A DNA stretch of 64,000 bases from assembly GCF_029542205.1 (NCBI RefSeq), contig NZ_CP113783.1:2161001-2225000 (forward strand), given 5' to 3'. This document shows, in pieces, positions 61,665 through 64,000 of this stretch. The stretch is from Pseudoxanthomonas sp. SE1 (GTDB lineage Bacteria; Pseudomonadota; Gammaproteobacteria; Xanthomonadales; Xanthomonadaceae). How positions within the stretch are numbered: the stretch's first letter is position 1; every line of letters starts with the position of its first letter. The position numbers were made by a program, and so were the translations under genes. The notes beneath the pieces are model-generated. The model was not told where the DNA came from. It saw only the letters and a list, made by a program, of their open reading frames with translations, and searched no databases.

Positions 61665-62845
61665 CGGGTGTTCTCCATGTAATTACGCAGTTCTGAAGGA
61701 ATCGGCATCGTGCGCAAGGCGTTTACCCGAGCGCCACCGGTATTGCCTTTAGGCATCCACACCCATGTCAGGGTCGCAGCGGCCATCAGGCGCAGCAGTT
61801 GTCCAGCCATTTCGCGCATGTCGTGGGCTTGCCACGCCCATCTTGCGAACGCCCAATGACTACGCACGTGCAAGCGCGTGCGGTGCTGCGAGAGCACGTG
61901 GGCCAATTCGTACCGTTTGTAGGCCGTCGTGAGATCGCCTTGTTGTAGCGCTTGATCGCCTTGCCAAAGATATTGCGCAAAGGCCGTATCCCGTTGATCT
62001 GGAGCCTCGTTAAACGGCCAGCACATCTGCGCCCAATAGCTGGCAGGCATCGTTTCCTCGCGCAACCCGACCTCGCCGGCGCGCAGCGTTTCAGGGCGAT
62101 CAAGGAAGGTGCCGCACAGACGATCCCAGATCATGAAGAACTCGCCGAAGTTGACCTGGGCATCTTCATAGTCACGCTTGTGATGCCACCGATGTACTTC
62201 GGCCACGCCTAGCCAGCGACGTAGCGGGCCAACGCGGTAGTCCAAGTTGGCGTGTTGGAAAGCCAGTTGAACACTCATCAGTGTCAGCCACGCACTGATC
62301 ACCAGCGGCGGCGCACCCAAGGCGACAGTCAACCCCAAGCCCGGGCCGGCCATCAGCAGTGCACTCAACGGGTGACGACGTTCTCCATTGAGCCAATACA
62401 AGCGCTCAGCGCTGTGGTGGATAGCGTGCAGTTTCCATGCCCATCGCACCCGATGACTGAAGCGGTGCATGGCATACAGGCCCAAGTCGATCACCAGCCC
62501 CGCCAGCAGCATCTGCCCGATCAGGGGCCACTGGGTCGGCCATAGGCTGCCGGCGGGCAGCAGGCCGCGAAAGGCATGCAATCCATAGGCGGTGCCGGCC
62601 AGCAGGCCAAAGTTGACGGCGCCATGCATCAAGTCGGCTTTGAGGTCGCCTTGGCTATGGCGCCAAGACGGCTCGTAGGGCTGCAGCCACTCCAGCAGCG
62701 CCACCATGGCAATGCCCGCGGTCGCCAGGATCGCCAAGGTTGGCCAAGCCGGCAGGCCATCGGCCAATACTGCGGCCGTGCCGGCCAGAACCGCGCCCAT
62801 CAGGGCGGGATACGCGGCATACCGGATCAGGCGTGAGCGCAACAT
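61661..62845 (-). CDS. Sterol desaturase/fatty acid hydroxylase-family protein fused to DUF3703
   Basis: 394 residues. Four or five membrane helices, then the hydroxylase His boxes HRFSHR, HAIHHSAERLYW and EVHRWHHKRDYE (about residues 127-225), which bind a di-iron centre in this superfamily. From about 285 on there is a separate domain (AQYLWQGDQALQQGDLTTAY, RYELAHVLSQHRTRLHVRSH, LRTMPIPSELRNYME) that matches DUF3703, normally a stand-alone protein of Zn/Cd clusters. First gene of the operon behind a MerR-type promoter. Perhaps changes membrane lipids under metal stress; function unproven. Confidence 0.8.
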   Translation of the reverse strand: MLRSRLIRYAAYPALMGAVLAGTAAVLADGLPAWPTLAILATAGIAMVALLEWLQPYEPSWRHSQGDLKADLMHGAVNFGLLAGTAYGLHAFRGLLPAGSLWPTQWPLIGQMLLAGLVIDLGLYAMHRFSHRVRWAWKLHAIHHSAERLYWLNGERRHPLSALLMAGPGLGLTVALGAPPLVISAWLTLMSVQLAFQHANLDYRVGPLRRWLGVAEVHRWHHKRDYEDAQVNFGEFFMIWDRLCGTFLDRPETLRAGEVGLREETMPASYWAQMCWPFNEAPDQRDTAFAQYLWQGDQALQQGDLTTAYKRYELAHVLSQHRTRLHVRSHWAFARWAWQAHDMREMAGQLLRLMAAATLTWVWMPKGNTGGARVNALRTMPIPSELRNYMENTR

Positions 62846-62905
62846 GGAGAGCTCCGGACACGGGTAGAGGCGCGCGGGCGGGAGGCTGGCGGCTGGACAG
62901 GGGGC

Positions 62906-62936
62906 AAGGTAAAGTCCGTAGCTACTACAGAGTCAA
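62906..62936 (-). promoter_or_regulatory. MerR-family promoter of the czc operon
   Basis: On the minus strand -35 TTGACT (62936-62931), a 19-bp spacer and -10 TACCTT (62911-62906). The spacer holds the dyad CTGTAG-TA-GCTACGG (AGTCCGTAGCTACTACAGAGT region 62913-62933), as in ZntR/CadR/PbrR-type operators. It is 61 bp before the DUF3703 fusion gene and just behind the divergent merR-like gene. Confidence 0.82.
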
Positions 62937-62944
62937 GTCGCCAC

Positions 62945-63367
62945 ATGAAGATCAGTCAGGCCGCCGAGGCCAGTGGGTGCCATCTGGAAACCATCCGCTA
63001 TTACGAGCGGATCGGCCTGTTACCCCAACCTGGTCGCACCGGCAGCGGGTATCGCGTTTACGAGCCTGCCGATATCGAGCGTTTGCGCTTCATTACCCGC
63101 GGCCGGGATCTGGGTTTCAGTCTGGAAGAGATCCGCAGCCTGCTGCAGTTGTCCGGGGACGACCAGATGTCCTGCATGGACGTAGATCGGCTGGCACGCA
63201 GTCATTTGGCTGATATCCAGGCCCGGATGGAGGATCTGCGCAGGATGGCCCGGGAACTGGAGCGGGTGATCGCCAGTTGCCATGGCGGACAACGTGCCGA
63301 GTGCACGATCCTCTCTACGCTGCGACAACCGGCCGGTTGCGCGTCGGCGGAGTGCTGCCAGGCGTGA
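62945..63367 (+). CDS. MerR-family heavy-metal-responsive regulator (Zn/Cd/Pb-type)
   Basis: 140 residues. Helix-turn-helix start MKISQAAEASGCHLETIRYYERIG, with GSGYRVYEPADIERLRFI, a dimerisation helix (LADIQARMEDLRRMARELER) and a metal loop: CMDVDRL (Cys about 77), ASCHGGQRAECTIL (Cys about 112 and 119) and a Cys-rich tail CASAECCQA. The tail is typical of CadR/PbrR rather than MerR. Divergent from the czc operon, whose operator lies 9-39 bp from its start. Its stop overlaps the start of an integrase gene. Confidence 0.88.
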   Translation: MKISQAAEASGCHLETIRYYERIGLLPQPGRTGSGYRVYEPADIERLRFITRGRDLGFSLEEIRSLLQLSGDDQMSCMDVDRLARSHLADIQARMEDLRRMARELERVIASCHGGQRAECTILSTLRQPAGCASAECCQA

Positions 63368-64000
63368 GCGATGTGGACCGCTACCTCGAAGCGGCCACGC
63401 GTCAGAACACGCAGCGCAGCTATGCCTCGGCGCTGCGCCACTTCGAGGTCGAATGGGGTGGCCATCTGCCGGCGACGCCCGATAGCGTGGCCCGCTATCT
63501 GGCCGAGCAGGCCCCCAAGGCAGCAATCAACACGCTGAAGCAACGACTGGCAGCACTGGCGCATTGGCACGCCGAGCACGGGTTCGTCGATCCCACGCGT
63601 ACGCCGCTGGTACGCAAGGTCCTCAAGGGCATTCAGACGCTACACCCCCGAATCGAAAAGCAGGCCACGCCGTTGCAGCTGGCCCAGCTGACCCAAGTAG
63701 TCGGGTGGCTGGACCAAGCCACGCTGGCGGCCCAGGAGCGCGCCGACCACGCGTATGCCTTGCGTGCCATGCGCGACAAGGCGCTGGTGTTACTGGGCTT
63801 TTGGCGAGGATTCCGCGGCGATGAGTTGATCCGGCTGCAGATTGAGTACTTGGAACTGGTACCCGAGCAGGGAATGATCTGCTTCCTGCCGCGCAGCAAG
63901 GGCGACAGACAGTCGGCAGGCAATACGTACAAGGTGCCCGCTCTGTCGCGCTTGTGCGCGGTCAGTGCCACGCAGGCCTGGGTGCAGGCAGCCGCGCTAA
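63364..64000 (+). CDS. Tyrosine integrase, 5' part (runs off the window)
   Basis: 212 codons from a GTG overlapping the merR-like stop (GTGA); continues past the right end. N-terminal SAM-like domain (NTQRSYASALRHFEVEWGG, about residues 16-34) and the beginning of the catalytic domain: RDKALVLLGFWRGFRGDELI with the first catalytic Arg (about 145-165). The HxxR and Tyr motifs would lie beyond the window. Related in layout to TnpS at 40397. Coupling to a regulator gene is odd and may mark the end of a mobile unit. Confidence 0.8.
   Translation, partial: MSDVDRYLEAATRQNTQRSYASALRHFEVEWGGHLPATPDSVARYLAEQAPKAAINTLKQRLAALAHWHAEHGFVDPTRTPLVRKVLKGIQTLHPRIEKQATPLQLAQLTQVVGWLDQATLAAQERADHAYALRAMRDKALVLLGFWRGFRGDELIRLQIEYLELVPEQGMICFLPRSKGDRQSAGNTYKVPALSRLCAVSATQAWVQAAAL

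Overview
The window looks like an accessory heavy-metal island from the chromosome (or a large integrative element) of a high-GC gammaproteobacterium of the Xanthomonadaceae, probably Stenotrophomonas or a close relative. The clues are small CopL-type proteins beside copA/copB, TonB-receptor clusters with an ECF sigma/FecR pair, hut genes in the order hutC-U-H-G, and overall base composition. The genus is an inference. No rRNA, tRNA or CRISPR array was seen.

Layout. 1-3.9 kb: end of a CusB-type adaptor and complete CusA, a Cu/Ag RND pump. 4.0-15.4 kb (minus strand): two TonB-receptor operons. One is ECF sigma, FecR, receptor, DUF4198. The other is a CopL-like protein, a second paralogous receptor, and two PepSY membrane proteins, one fused to a ferredoxin/flavin reductase. 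15.6-20.5 kb (plus): histidine-utilisation operon hutC-U-H-G without hutI. 20.5-29.1 kb (minus): copper resistance, copL-copA-copB, a His-rich cytochrome c, a DUF411 lipoprotein, a Cu P1B-ATPase, an EF-hand protein and a DUF305 protein. 29.2-34.2 kb: a small defence-like island with an XRE regulator, a KfrA-like coiled-coil protein, and an OLD-family nuclease overlapping a UvrD-like helicase (Gabija-like pair).

34.2-62.9 kb (minus): a czc-type Zn/Cd/Co efflux operon (DUF3703 fusion, CDF transporter, small CopL-like protein, czcC, czcB, czcA, a CDF-tail-like protein). A MerR-family regulator with a clear operator lies divergently at 62.9 kb. A partial tyrosine integrase runs off the right end.

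czcA is split by a 20,675-bp Tn3-family transposon (35898-56572) with matching terminal repeats, a 5-bp target duplication (ATCTT) and exact restoration of the czcA frame when removed. Its core is tnpA, tnpT and tnpS with a putative resolution site, i.e. Tn4651-like. Cargo: a cyclodipeptide synthase, a complete mer operon (merR / orf-T-P-C-small orf-A-D-E-urf2), a patatin-like phospholipase with a membrane protein, a decayed second mer segment ending in an intact merE-like gene and a truncated haemoglobin, and a second outward mer unit (merP plus two relatives of the first mer orf). At least four mer-type promoters (35 and 10 boxes 19 bp apart around a CCGTAC-type dyad) precede these genes.

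The strongest candidates for something undescribed are the three paralogous CGxxxKP proteins, each placed just after a mer-type promoter; the lone cyclodipeptide synthase on a mercury transposon; the truncated haemoglobin and 33-residue PYCC protein in mer units; and a CDF transporter whose missing tail domain seems to be encoded at the far end of the same operon.
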